Shown one piece after another: positions 21,019 through 32,289 of a stretch of DNA of 64,000 nucleotides. The notes under the pieces were generated by a model that saw nothing but the letters and a program-made list of their open reading frames with translations, had not been told where the DNA came from and ran no database searches. This DNA is from Bryum argenteum. Taxonomy: Eukaryota > Streptophyta > Bryopsida > Bryales > Bryaceae. The DNA lies in NCBI GenBank assembly GCA_037043015.1, contig CM073323.1, positions 1,674,001-1,738,000 on the forward strand. The letters are read 5' to 3'. The first letter of the stretch is position 1, and each line of letters begins with the position of its first letter. The translations under genes and the position numbers were made by a program.

Positions 21019-23125
21019 CCACAGCTAGTCTTTTCTCTCTCCATGCTTCCTACTTTTGAACTCCTTCTCTAGCTAGCGCTGCCTTCATAGTTCAACCAGG
21101 TCTTGTGGTACTTTCTCAGACATCAACTTGTTCTTCGGAGCACCAGGAATCAACATGGACCGCAATATAGACTCATACATACATACATACATACATAGCT
21201 TACCGTCCTTTTGCGCAAATTTAGGTTTTTGGACATCGATCTTGTATCATCTGCAAGAATAATCTAATCTGAAGTAAGTATACCTCACTGACCACAGTGT
21301 CGTTCTCGCTGGTACATGGTCGGTGTCTCTATCTCTGAGCACCTTAATTAGAGGGTCTCTTGCATTGGCTAACCAAATAGATGCAGCTTGTCAACATATA
21401 TATTAAAGTTATGTTATATTACTGTTGTGGGCACCCCCTGCAGCAGCTGAGCCAGTGTCAGTGGGGTCCTGTTGAACTGCCTTGCTAAAAGCAAGCAGTA
21501 AAAACGGAACAGGTTGCATGCAGGCAATGCTTGTGTTCCCGAAAATGCACGAGGAATCAATTGATTCTGAGTTTGCTGTGAAGTTCAGTGTTGGTTGGTC
21601 GCGACCGCAGCGGCGTGCTCGTAATGCGCTAGTCAGACGCCCACCTGGGGCTGTCTCTTTGCTCAACTTGTGCGTTCAGTCACTCCTGCCATTGCTTTTA
21701 CCTTCCATCGAACCTGAAAAGGTAGTTTTCTTTCACTGTAGTTACCAAGTACGAGGCTGCAGAAGTCCATCGAAGTCAAAAGTTACCGAGCGAGTGCCAG
21801 ATTTGAAATAGTAGGAGGATTCATATCATGTACTCAAAGAGCGTTGCAGTAAAATCATGGACGACAGCAGTAAAATAGACTAGTCCGTGACCGTGAATGG
21901 CGACTTCCCCCGAGCAAAGACGATCTCTCATTGTTCTGCACGTTTTCACACAGATTGTTTACTTACGAGTTTTACGTCTGACTGGTGTACATCATTGTAC
22001 CACATTGAGGTGCACACATTTGACAGCAAAGTTCTGCACAAGCTCATTAAGTTTACTTTCCCTGTCCCTGCGAGGGGTCCCTGTTAGTGGAGTTTTATAT
22101 CATATCATGATATTATTTTGTATGTTTTCTAAGCCTACAAGCCGTTCACGACAAAATCGTTCATCATTCGGAACTAACTCGATTCCGAATCTCCTCTATT
22201 TATGAGCCTGCCGCTAGGAGTAGTAAGGTAGTATGTTTGACGCTGATTGCCATCAATAAACCCAGGCAGGGAGAAAGGATCTATAATCTAGTCAGTATTA
22301 AGGTTTGACTTGTGACGAATGAACAAGTATGTTCAACAACCCTTGGATTCCTTGGCACCGTTGTTTACTATATACTTTCAGCGGCATCATTGACCAAAGT
22401 ACCGGTAGTTATACTTTCGGTCCTCTCACTGTACTTATCAATTCGAACTCTTTGACTTTTCAAGGTTGGTGAGTGAAATTGTTGGGGGATCTTTTTTGTT
22501 GCCTTTGGAAATCAATGTTGTTGAACACAGCTTCCTCATTGCATCATTGCAGACAAAATTAGCTAGGTGTGCTTTAGAATTTTTCTTAGAATTTATTTAG
22601 TTTTAAGTTCATGTTAAGCCTTCTTCCTTTCAAGTCGTGATTGATACATTACTTATTTATATGTTCACTTGAAAACAAGGTCTTGATGATTGAGTCAATT
22701 CACAACCAGGATTCTTAGTGGAGTATTGAGAGGAAATATGGTACCTTTATTACTATGAATGAAGTAACTTTTTATGTTATAAGGTAGTTGCATTTGGGTG
22801 ATTTAGATATGATGAGGTAAAGTACTACTTGATTAGCAAGCAATAGGGGGGGAAACAAAAAAACAAGATGCCTTGAGTAACTTTGTAGGAGGCTCAAAAA
22901 CAAACCTTGTGAGAAGCTCTTAGACATTCTTAACAATGCACTTAAGCCTTTTCTCTTTAAGTAACTTCATATTTTAAATTCATCGAACATTAGAAATAGC
23001 TTTTGTCTCCGATTCAAAGCTAATTTACCAAAGATGGGCAAGTTTGTTACTTTGAAACTTTTGACAATCTCATCTTAAGAACTTTTGTTCATACATTCTT
23101 CTATGCAGAATGTCTCTTTTATATC
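21019..23125. repeat. Intergenic DNA with a (CATA)n microsatellite
   Basis: (CATA)n occurs at 21174-21197, in the probable 3' flank of the TPD1-like gene. An open frame at 21482-21811 has no family I recognise and is not supported. The rest is AT-rich with nothing recognised. Confidence 0.45.
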
Positions 23126-23134
23126 AAAGAGTCT

Positions 23135-23498
23135 GGATAGATAGATAGAAACTCCGGTCCCTTTCTAAGGGGCCGGCATGAATGAAGTGTCCGTTCGTAA
23201 TGCTAATATCCCAATGGCCACCGGACAAGGAGAAATTGGAACAATACTACTTCCCTCTCTCGAGGGTGGACACTATAACTATGCTAGTTTGTAGCCTAGT
23301 TACTAATGCCTTGAAGATACTTGACATAGTATCCCCCCAAAGGGCTTTGAGGTACCCATACAACAACGTCCAAAGACCCCCCACGATAGTTGGGTGGACT
23401 ATAGTGGTGAGCACCACGCCGGCATGGGGAATAGAACCCACAACCTCCTCATTGGGGGCCTAAGCCCTAACCAGCAAGCCAAGGCTTGTGGTGCCTAA
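23135..23498 (-). mobile_element. tRNA-derived SINE, full-length copy
   Basis: Near-identical to 12216-12573 and in the same orientation, flanked by the perfect 9-bp duplication AAAGAGTCT (23126-23134 and 23499-23507). The TCTA-type tail is slightly longer. The A-box-like and B-box-like motifs are retained near the right end. Similarity to the 12.2-kb copy suggests recent activity. Confidence 0.9.
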
Positions 23499-23509
23499 AA
23501 AGAGTCTCA

Positions 23510-24250
23510 ATATAACAAAGTCCCCCCAAAGAGGTGTTGCAAATTCCTTCATTATAAAAAGGTTTTCAAATTGTTATAAAAATGGTTTTCACAGGATATC
23601 GAATGGGCACTAATTGTTAAAAATACCTACATGTTTCAAGTTGCGTTCGAACATTCCCAAGAGCCTGGTTACAGGATGGGCTAAATATAGCCAGGAATGA
23701 GGGTTGTTGAATGCAACACCTCTTTGAATCCACACCCTTTTCCAAGGACCTTCCTAAATGACCATGCTATGTTTTATATTCTCAACAAGTCCGAGGAATT
23801 GAAGAGAAGTTTAAAAAAAATGAGGACAATAAAAAGATGCTGAACAAAAATAAAGAAAATAGACGCTTAAAAAGATAAAAACACTAAAGAGATGGTAAAA
23901 ATAATGAAATAAAAAGATGCTCAGAAGGTGATGATGAAGCGTGGCAAACTGACAACTATACATATAGTACATTGGGAAGTACTCTGGGTTTTAATATGGA
24001 AGGGGATACTCTAGTAGTAGCGTGTCACCTGTGACGGCCCTAGAGCTTTTTTACCTCGTAGGGCTAAATCATACTTAGTCATAATTAGTATTTTCAATTG
24101 TTTTAACAACTTACAATCATACACAATAAAGAGGCAATAAGTAGAACTTGAGCTTTATAAGCCATAAATACTTATTATGAAGAGAATTGAAGAGGGTACT
24201 AAATAGCCTTTAAATGATATAACTAGCTACGTGTCTCGAGTTGTCGTAAA
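23510..24250. other. AT-rich intergenic DNA
   Basis: Small inverted word pair around 23667-23698 (AGCCTGGTTAC / ATAGCCAGG). No gene supported. Confidence 0.4.
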
Positions 24251-24259
24251 AACTCACGT

Positions 24260-24545
24260 CAATAGGTTGTACACCTTCATCAGGTTGGGAGCGTGTACAA
24301 CTTGACAAAATGATTGCTTGTATAACTTGACAGGTTAGCCCTTGTACAACTTAAGAAGTTGGGCTCTTCTACAATATAACATTTTGGACACTTACATAAT
24401 TTGATAGGTTGCACCCTTGTACAACGTGAGAGGTTGGATTACTTGGATACTCGTACAATACAAAAGCTTCGATACTTATACAATACAATACCTTGGAATC
24501 TTGGATCCTCATACATTCAATATGTTAAAACTTGTACAATATGAT
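24260..24545 (+). repeat. Degenerate TTGTACAACTTGACAGGTTG tandem repeat
   Basis: About eight imperfect units of roughly 30-35 bp, each with CTTGTACAA or TCGTACAAT followed by CTTGA(C/T)AGGTTG or a decayed form. Non-coding. Confidence 0.7.
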
Positions 24546-24627
24546 CATGCTATACTTAGTTACTAGTAGTGCTTTCAAATGCTTTACAACTTACATAAAT
24601 CTAAGGAAGAGACTATGACTATGAGTG

Positions 24628-24895
24628 TGTTGAGAGTGTCGAGAGAGAGAGAAGAACAAAACAGGAATGAGTGAAAAAGTGAGTGAGGCCTTGAGAGCCT
24701 CGGGCTTTATATGATCTGGGGGTTGGTGAAACAGGCGGCGCCTTAACGGCACTCGGAGTCAACTGCAGTTAACTGCAGTTGTACTGTTGTAGTAGGTGGG
24801 CTAACTCCCAGCTAACTGCTCTACTCAAATAACTCCCGGGAATTCCGGTGGTCCTCTATCTCTACGAGGAGTTCCACCAGTCGCTTATCACAACA
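24628..24895 (-). repeat. LTR of second copia-type element (3' LTR in element orientation)
   Basis: Direct copy of 26760-27027 with four substitutions. Terminal inverted TGTTG...CAACA. Confidence 0.9.
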
Positions 24896-25024
24896 CTCCT
24901 CCTCGACTAAGGAACACCTCATTAAAAACTATGCCTTGAATAAAAACCATGTGGGAAAAGTTCAAAGATAGAAAAGAGTGTGTCATTTACAAATCTTGGA
25001 GCGAGCGCATACCAACAGCACGAA

Positions 25025-25249
25025 CTAGTTCACAGTGTTTGAAGGGTGGCAGGCTTTGGTCAGCATGTCGGCAACATTCTTGGAGGATTCGATCTTCATA
25101 ACTGCTACATGTTGTGTCTCCACAAGGTCTGCTGCGAGGTATTTAGGTCTATCAACTTCTTCCTCCTCCTCCTCGCACGGACGGTATGGATCCTCCCCGG
25201 TCTTCCTTCTCCCGATCATTGATGCTGAAATCATGATGGTGTCCGCCAT
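25025..25249 (-). pseudogene. Copia RNase H C-terminal remnant
   Basis: The minus-strand reading contains VETQHVAVMKIESSKNVADM then LTKA, resembling the end of Ty1-copia polyproteins (VADxLTK). An acidic EEEEEEV run precedes it. Too short and isolated to be functional. Confidence 0.6.
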
Positions 25250-26759
25250 GTTGAAATTCTTCTGTAACTTCTTGACATATGACTCCTAGTTTGCTCTCAT
25301 CTGCATAACAATTATTTTGTAATCCAAGACACTAAAAAGTGCCCCCAACACTTCCAATTCAAAGTGTATAGTTAGTAGGTTTTCTATAATGTAGAAAATG
25401 AAGCTTCCTTGAAATGCACGTCGTACATTGTGGAGATAAGTCTAGTTCCAGTAGATAGTGCCAACAGGTAGTGCCAGTAGGTAGTGCCAATTACAGTTCC
25501 CAGGGTGCCACAACCAGTAATGCCCAAGGTTAGCTTTAATAGAGCCGGCGGCCAAAAAAGAAGGCATGGGCACCCCTTCAGGGATAGGCGTGGTAGACAT
25601 TCATGTCTTTGTATCCCAGCCTCTTCCTCACTTTTGTAAGTGGGGCTAGCTTGCATCATGCAACGCTTAGGTCTGGCTGCCGCTATGCGGTGGCAAGGCG
25701 TCACTAGTACCCTCACCAATGCTCAAGAACCTCTTCATCATTTCCATGCGCGATGGAAAAGTGGATCCCATTAGCTCTCAGTCTCGGTAGTTGATCAGAC
25801 TCCGAGAGTGGGCTAGGAGCAAACATTGCTCTATCCCATTGGAGGGGAATCCCCCGGGCAATACTCTCGTTGCCCGGCCCTCGAAGAACTTAAAGTTCCG
25901 CCTTCCGTCTTGTGAGGTTATCACAATCCAACCAGGATCCGCACATACAAAAAGACTCACACTCATAACATATATTTTAGGTGGGTCCGGACTCCGGACC
26001 CCTCCGACTGATTAGACTAACTTAGAGAGTAAAACACGTCCACGTACAAAACGACACTAAGAATAAAACAAAAGTAAGGACACTGCAATAAGATAATCGT
26101 GTGGGTTGGAAGATTGGTTCATCCAACTACGCTGGTCGACTGTTGACGGTTTCCTCCTCTGAATCTTCGAGTGTGTTGTGTCTTGGTTGATATCATTTTT
26201 GTACCAGTAGTAGTCGCGGCGGTCGCTGTGATAGTACATGTCGTAGCGACTTGAGTCATAGTGTTGTCCCTCACGCCCACGAGAGTAGCCGTCACGCCCA
26301 TGACCCTGACCGAATCCTCTATCGTTGCAAGGGTTGCGCTTGGCTGCTTCGGTGCTTCGGTGTTATGAACATCAAGAGTAGTTACAAGACAAGGGTTACT
26401 ATGAAAAAGAAGAGAAAACTGAAAAAGTACGAAAAATAAGAAGAATTAGGTCAAAAGGGGTGATTAGAACGAGGGTTTTAACTGAAAAAGCAAAGAGCGC
26501 TCAAGACAATTTAAAGCAATTTAAATCAGAACAAAGAAAGGAGCTTCTTGAATGAGAGAAGAACGTGAAGAATCAAGTAGGAGGTTATGATTGAGCAACG
26601 CCGACGGTGGATCTGGAAACACATGAGAAACCAAGAGATCCAACAAGCAAATATACAAAAGCAACGAGATTAAGACATCACGAGCAAAAAGCAAAGAAAA
26701 AAAATAACCCTAAATTCAAACTCTAGCACCAAAAAGCAAGAGCGAAAGTGCTGATAACG

Positions 26760-27027
26760 TGTTGAGAGTGTCGAGAGAGAGAGAAGAACAAAACAGGAAT
26801 GAGTGAAAAAGTGAGTGAGGCCTTGAGAGCCTCGGGCTTTATATGATCTGGGGGTTAGTGAAACAGGCGGCGCCTTAACGGCACTCGGAGTCAACTGCAG
26901 TTAACTGCAGTTGTACTGTTGTAGTAGGTGGGCTAACTCCTAGCTAACTGCTCTACTCTAATAACTCCCGGGAATTCCGGTGGTCCTCTATCTCTACGAG
27001 GAGTTCCACTAGTCGCTTATCACAACA
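26760..27027 (-). repeat. LTR of second copia-type element (5' LTR in element orientation)
   Basis: Matches 24628-24895. The right target duplication GAGTG follows at 27028-27032. Confidence 0.9.
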
Positions 27028-27032
27028 GAGTG

Positions 27033-29540
27033 ATTGAGGTTATTTCTTTTTTATTAGTGCATTACATGTCTTGTTTATTGCTTGAATAATTTTCTAATTT
27101 CATTTGTAAAGACAAAATATTCATCTTTTGATCTTCATTGTTACTAAATTCTTCACCTTTGCCACATTTGTGTGCATTATCAAAATTGCTATTGTTCTTA
27201 TTATGATTACTAATTGATATGGTGCACTTAGACTTCATGAATTTTTGGGGTTTTAAAATACCTATTGATATTAATATTGTACAAGTCACTCTTGACAATT
27301 GTATTCAAGAATTGAAGTAGTGAAGGTTTTAGAGATCATAGGTCGAAAGGCCTAAAGAAAAATAGCGATTTAATGAAAGACTTTGGTATTCTTGAAAGGT
27401 GATTTTTAAAAACTCTTAGTTCAAAAGACTTGAAGGATGTTGTTTTGTACTTATGTAATCCTCTTACTTCATCACTTTGTTCATATGAGGTCGTTTCATT
27501 CATTTTGTGATATAAAGTATCTTGCTTGTGAAGTCCCTCATTGCCATAAGATATTTGAGAAACATATGAGCTGTTTCATACAACAATTTTCATGACAGAC
27601 AAATAATGTCACTCTACCAACTCTCTTGGTTTTTAATCAACATATTAGTATTGACTTGTAGAGTTTGTTCTTAAATTAATATTTCTCCTAAAACAAGCAC
27701 CACACTCCACATGATTGTATATATAAAAACACTTCACTCCTTGATAACCCCTAAATATCCATGCATTCACTTGTTTTAACAACCTTATCTAACCCACACC
27801 AAAATATACATGGGAAAGGTTTTTAAGTATACTTGCAATCGCAACATGCACTTGTTACACTTCAAACTCCTATTGTGTTATACAAGTTGGCTTATAGGAA
27901 ACCGAAAATGCAAAAAACAATTATGTTTGAAAAGGTGGGCACTTGTCGACACGTCCTCAAACAACAACATCATCCTTCACATAATGAACCTTTATTATTT
28001 TCCTTGTCCGTTGAACTCCCAAATTTTGCCCCACCATCAAATGATAAAGTAAAAGAAAACCAAGTAAATAATAATTTGTCCCAAATAAATAAATAATACA
28101 TATACATTTCATTGTTGTTTTCTTACAATCTAGAATGTCTGATTTTAAAATTCTTCCAATTTTAGCATATTTGTATCCACTAACAATCACCTCATTCCTC
28201 GATGTCATTGTAAACAATCTTTTGTCCTTTTTTATTTTTTAATTTCTTTCTTTCCAAAAACTACAGATGTGAATGTAGATATTTGGCCTCCACCTACGAC
28301 AGCGTGAACTTGATACTTCGTGAACGGCCATATTCAAAAGGACGTCCCGTGTAGTCGTTTTCAATAGAGATATATATGAGAGCAACGGTGTGCACGTTCA
28401 TATGAAACACGTTCATTTGATCCAAGCCTGATTCGGTGGCTGCTCCTCACTCACACATTCTTCCAAGACAGAGCTTCTCGAAGCAAAGCTAAGCAATTCA
28501 AATCAATCTGAGACTGATGCCTTGTTTGTAGTCATTGTCCAAGTCAGCCTGGCTACATGAATCCCGCCGCGCGCTGCATGATTGATATCACATTCCATCT
28601 GCTTGCGTGCAACGTATCTGAGTGCATGAGTCCCGGCGCACCCTCACGTTCCCCACGATGCTTCGCCACCGTCGCCTTTCACTTGTTTCGCATTTCAACT
28701 TTGTTTTATTGGTGCAAGAATGTAATCACAACTCAACTCCAACTGCGGTAGTAGTTGGGTTTGGGAATTGAAAGTGAAGAGAGTCTAACGTAATTCACTT
28801 AGATCATGTAGTGTAGTTAGCTGATGGTACGTTGGAATGAACTGTGTGATATTGCCAGTTTTACAAAATTGAGATTGTATTCTTTTCGGCACTAATTGAT
28901 GAAGTTTCAATCCAGGCTGTTGCATGAGCATGGACAAGTGTGACCATATCCGTTGAATGAAGATATTTTGCACGTCAGTCTCTGTCAACATTCTTACCTG
29001 GCTGCAATATATGGCATCATTCATGAGTAACATTCTTACCTGCAATACGCGGCATCATAAGTAAGGGTCGAATTCTACGTTTCAGCACATCGTGCCTGGG
29101 ACTAACTTACTCACAAGGGACAACAATACTGGACACTGAGCACATCTTCCCAAAAGTGATTAACGAAGAACCGTAACTCAATTGTGTTCGTGCAGAGTAT
29201 TGCCAACTGCACCAAAACAAATATTGCGAATACTGCATCTGACAAGCCTCCGGCTCATTATTTTCGTGGCCGTACCCTTTCGCAATATTTGTTTCGACCT
29301 CGCTGTGCTCATTTGAAACTGTGTCACTTCATCAGAACCACGAACTAGGAGGGTGTTTTTCAACAATGAAAATAATGGTTGGCTTGATATGATGCTGAAA
29401 CAGAAAATACAGGGAAGTTATGTTTCGAAAACACCAAATTACGGACCATGCCTGCCTGTGAACGTGGATGGACATCCGCAGATTGCGATCTCAAATTGTA
29501 GGGCTGAAAACCATGCTGTGGCTAATTTGCTCCATTTTGA
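27033..29540. other. AT-rich intergenic DNA
   Basis: No recognisable domain in any short open frame. 28400-29540 is less AT-rich and could hold decayed gene sequence, but I could not assign it. Confidence 0.4.
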
Positions 29541-29544
29541 TAAA

Positions 29545-30240
29545 CATTCGAGTGAGTCAGCTAGCTGATTGTTCGTCTTCATGAGCGTAAGATCCTTGTC
29601 AGGAACTCAGAATGCTACATCAGCTGCTTATTATTCTCTGAGAGATCATGCTATTCTTTTTCCAAATCCTTCTCAGCAAGTCGTGGCTTACGGCGTCGGA
29701 CACGCTTGTCTTCCGACAGACAAACTCTGCATCCATTGAATGTTACTTGATCTTGAATTCTATGGTGGCAGAGTACGTCACTCCAGTTCATTTATGACGA
29801 AGCTGCACTCTTGTTTCCACCGAAACAAACCAAATATGAACACGTAACTACATGTAAGGAATTGTGATTATGGAACGTGTAACTGCCTTGTACAATTGAC
29901 AGCCACAATATCATCCTTACAAATTCATGAATGCTTCCGCTTCTCATTCTTGTCGGCGAGGGAGCTCCAACATTCACAAACTTGAGCCTCGTTGAAATAC
30001 TATAATGAAAAGCACCCGTTAATATTATGCATGTCCTTCAGATTTATCACCTGGCTTGTTGCATCTCAGGAACTGTGTTTTGTAGTAACTTATAATTAAG
30101 GTTGACGAGGTTTGATTTAGAAGTCTCTTTTTATTGATGATCATTCTTCACAGTCATGTTCTGAGATGGATTCTTTATGCAATGTTACTTCAGCATGTAC
30201 ACAGTCAAATACAATCATTCTTTGCTAAGTTTCCCAAGAA
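29545..30240 (+). repeat. Segmental duplication, copy 1
   Basis: Collinear with 37385-38410. Shared words include GAGTCAGCT-GATTGTTCG, GTGGCTTACGGC-TCGGACACG, ACTTGATCTTGAATTCT, AACACGTAACTACATGTAAG, ATTCATGAATGCTTC and TTGATGATCATTCTTC. Divergence is moderate with small indels. No product recognised. Copy 2 carries an extra ~330 bp (repeat R). Confidence 0.8.
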
Positions 30241-30609
30241 TCTGGATACATCTCGTGAGATCATTTATGAAATGATACTAAAAGTCTTCTTCACAGTGCT
30301 GATATCCATCAGCGATCATGAATTTGTAAGGATGATAAGTCAACCATCGTCACATTCATTGATGAAGCGCCCTATTATTCTTGGGTTGTGTAATTACACA
30401 ACCAAAGAATCCATTATCTCTCTCACACCAAAGTCCTCTTGAATGAATGAGTTCGGATTTAGTCAAATGCGGCATCAGTGTGTTATGAACCGGTTCCTTG
30501 CATATGAATATGGGTCCAATCCCCCTTTTGAACATAACATTCTCTAACATAAGATAGAAGTAACTATTTCTGAAATTTAAGGCATTCACTATTTGTTGAG
30601 TGACGGAAT

Positions 30610-30782
30610 GAGTAAAACGAGTAAAACGAGTAAAACGAGTAAAACGAGTAAAACGAGTAAAACGAGTAAAGTGAGTAAAATGAGTAAAATGAGTAAAATG
30701 AGTAAAATGAGTAAAATGAGTAAAATGAGTAAAATGAGTAAAATGAGTAAAATGAGTAAAATGAGTAAAATGAGTAAAATGG
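30610..30782 (+). repeat. 9-bp minisatellite GAGTAAAAC/GAGTAAAAT, about 19 units
   Basis: Six units of GAGTAAAAC, one AAAGT variant, then about twelve units of GAGTAAAAT, so the two variants lie in separate blocks. The period is a multiple of three, which opens long frames on both strands; these are not genes. Confidence 0.95.
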
Positions 30783-30789
30783 TGTTTTT

Positions 30790-32000
30790 CTGTAGTAAGA
30801 AAAAAAAAATGACAAAGTAATTTTTATGGCACCTATTTTAAAATTCTAATCCCTAATAAAACGTGTTCAATGTCAAAAAAGTGATAATTTGGATGACAAG
30901 CTGAATATTTGGAGAGTCAAAATTTCTTCATTTAATGTTTGTTTGTGATGAAATCACTTGAATTGAGTCTCAAATCAACTGTAGATATTGTCTTAGAAAA
31001 TGCAAATCCATCCAAGAAAGGATGAATATTTGGCATGCATTTTAGTAAAGACAATTTTTGTGTTTGGGTTTTTAAACATCAGGCATGTATTACCATTGTA
31101 AGCCAATTATGTGAAATCTAATTTGGTATTTTATGTATTTGTATCATATAAGTATGAATATAGGATGGAATCCAACTACTTTGTAGTTGGAAGATTTTTA
31201 ATTAAAATAATTTTGGTTTTGGATTTGCAATGATGTTTTTTTACAAAGATAATACTTAAAATATACATGGTTCTTGAGGAGCTCTTTCCTCTCCATCATC
31301 TGTGAAATTTTAACTTTGTTTGTTAGGTTGGATTTCAATTTGAATCTAGTTCTTGTTCTTGTGATAGAAGCTTTAATTTGATCCAAGATGTGGGGAAGAT
31401 GATATATATTTTAAGGAGTCTAGTTTTGAACTTTATTCTCTATGTAGATTTTGGAGCTGTTTTCACCATTGTAAGGATACTACTTGATCGAAAAATTTTC
31501 TTGTTGAATCTTTTTTGTATAAGGGGGTTATTGAGATGAAGGTGAATACCTTTCTAGTTGGTAATTCTTTCATTGCAATAGGTCTATTGATAGCATTTCC
31601 ACCTCAAAGTGAACATAATGAAAACTTAAACACTTTTTTGAGTACTTATATATTTGTTGTATGATCTCGCAACCTATCATGCCTCATTACTTAATATTTG
31701 ACCCGTGGACATGACTTACTTGTAATAAGTCTAATACAAGATTGCACAGTTGAGATTTGAGTAGATTACTTTCATATTCATCTATGACACTCTTCTTTAA
31801 CTTATGTTAGGGTATAAATAGGCTCTTGCGTATAGGGATCAAGCCACACTTTTGCAAACATGTAATAATTTTAGAAGTGACTAGTATAGGTGACTTTATG
31901 ACCAGTCATCCTATTCCATGTACACATGGAATACATGCACAATAAGAATAGTGATCAAATCTATAAAACAATAAGAGTCGAGCATCCTTCCTCAATCCTA
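30790..32000. other. AT-rich intergenic DNA
   Basis: No gene, RNA or terminal repeat recognised. Confidence 0.5.
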
Positions 32001-32002
32001 GT

Positions 32003-32147
32003 GTTGTCTTATCAGACAAAATTCCTATTCATTTATCAGACAAAATTTAGATGAGATGTACATTTGATCCATTGAAAATGTTTTAGATGTACACCTCATC
32101 TAAATTGTGTTTAACAAATGAATAGGAATTTTGTCTGATAAGACAAC
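32003..32147. repeat. Foldback with ~65-bp arms
   Basis: GTTGTCTTATCAGACAAAAT at the left is exactly inverted at the right end (ATTTTGTCTGATAAGACAAC). Complementarity continues inward through CCTATTCATTT and TTTAGATGAGGTGTACA-like sequence to a short loop near 32085. A transcript would fold into one long hairpin. MITE-like or small-RNA-producing; flanks show no clear duplication. Confidence 0.85.
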
Positions 32148-32289
32148 CCTGCTTAGTCCTACCTAAGAGTGAGAGTGGGTCTTGCCAAGGGCGATGAAGG
32201 GCCGACTGACGTTGCTCGTACGTTTGCAGGCAACTTGCACATTAACGATTTTTGTTTCCTGCTAGACCTACCCATGAAGATGGAGTCAA

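Larger units (their letters stand above)
24628..27027 (-). mobile_element. Second copia-type LTR element, heavily deleted
   Basis: Two 268-bp LTRs (24628-24895 and 26760-27027) begin TGTTGAGAGT and end TATCACAACA. They differ at four positions and are flanked by the 5-bp duplication GAGTG (24623-24627 and 27028-27032). The 1.86-kb interior carries, on the minus strand, a copia RNase H tail (SSKNVADMLTKA, near 25040-25085). Near the other end is an Arg/Gly/Tyr-rich gag-like stretch (near 26060-26330). Protease, integrase and reverse transcriptase are not detectable. Non-autonomous, older than the element at 2211-5229 by LTR divergence. Confidence 0.88.

Noticed and set aside
20529-21059. Three long open frames overlapping the TPD1-like gene
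   Set aside because: Shadows produced by GC-rich codons; only the 20545-21018 frame has the family motifs and a signal peptide.
21482-21811. 109-residue open frame downstream of the TPD1-like gene
   Set aside because: No start context, domain or codon bias like the real genes nearby.
30564-30820. Low-complexity open frames over the 9-bp repeat
   Set aside because: Pure consequence of the 9-bp period.
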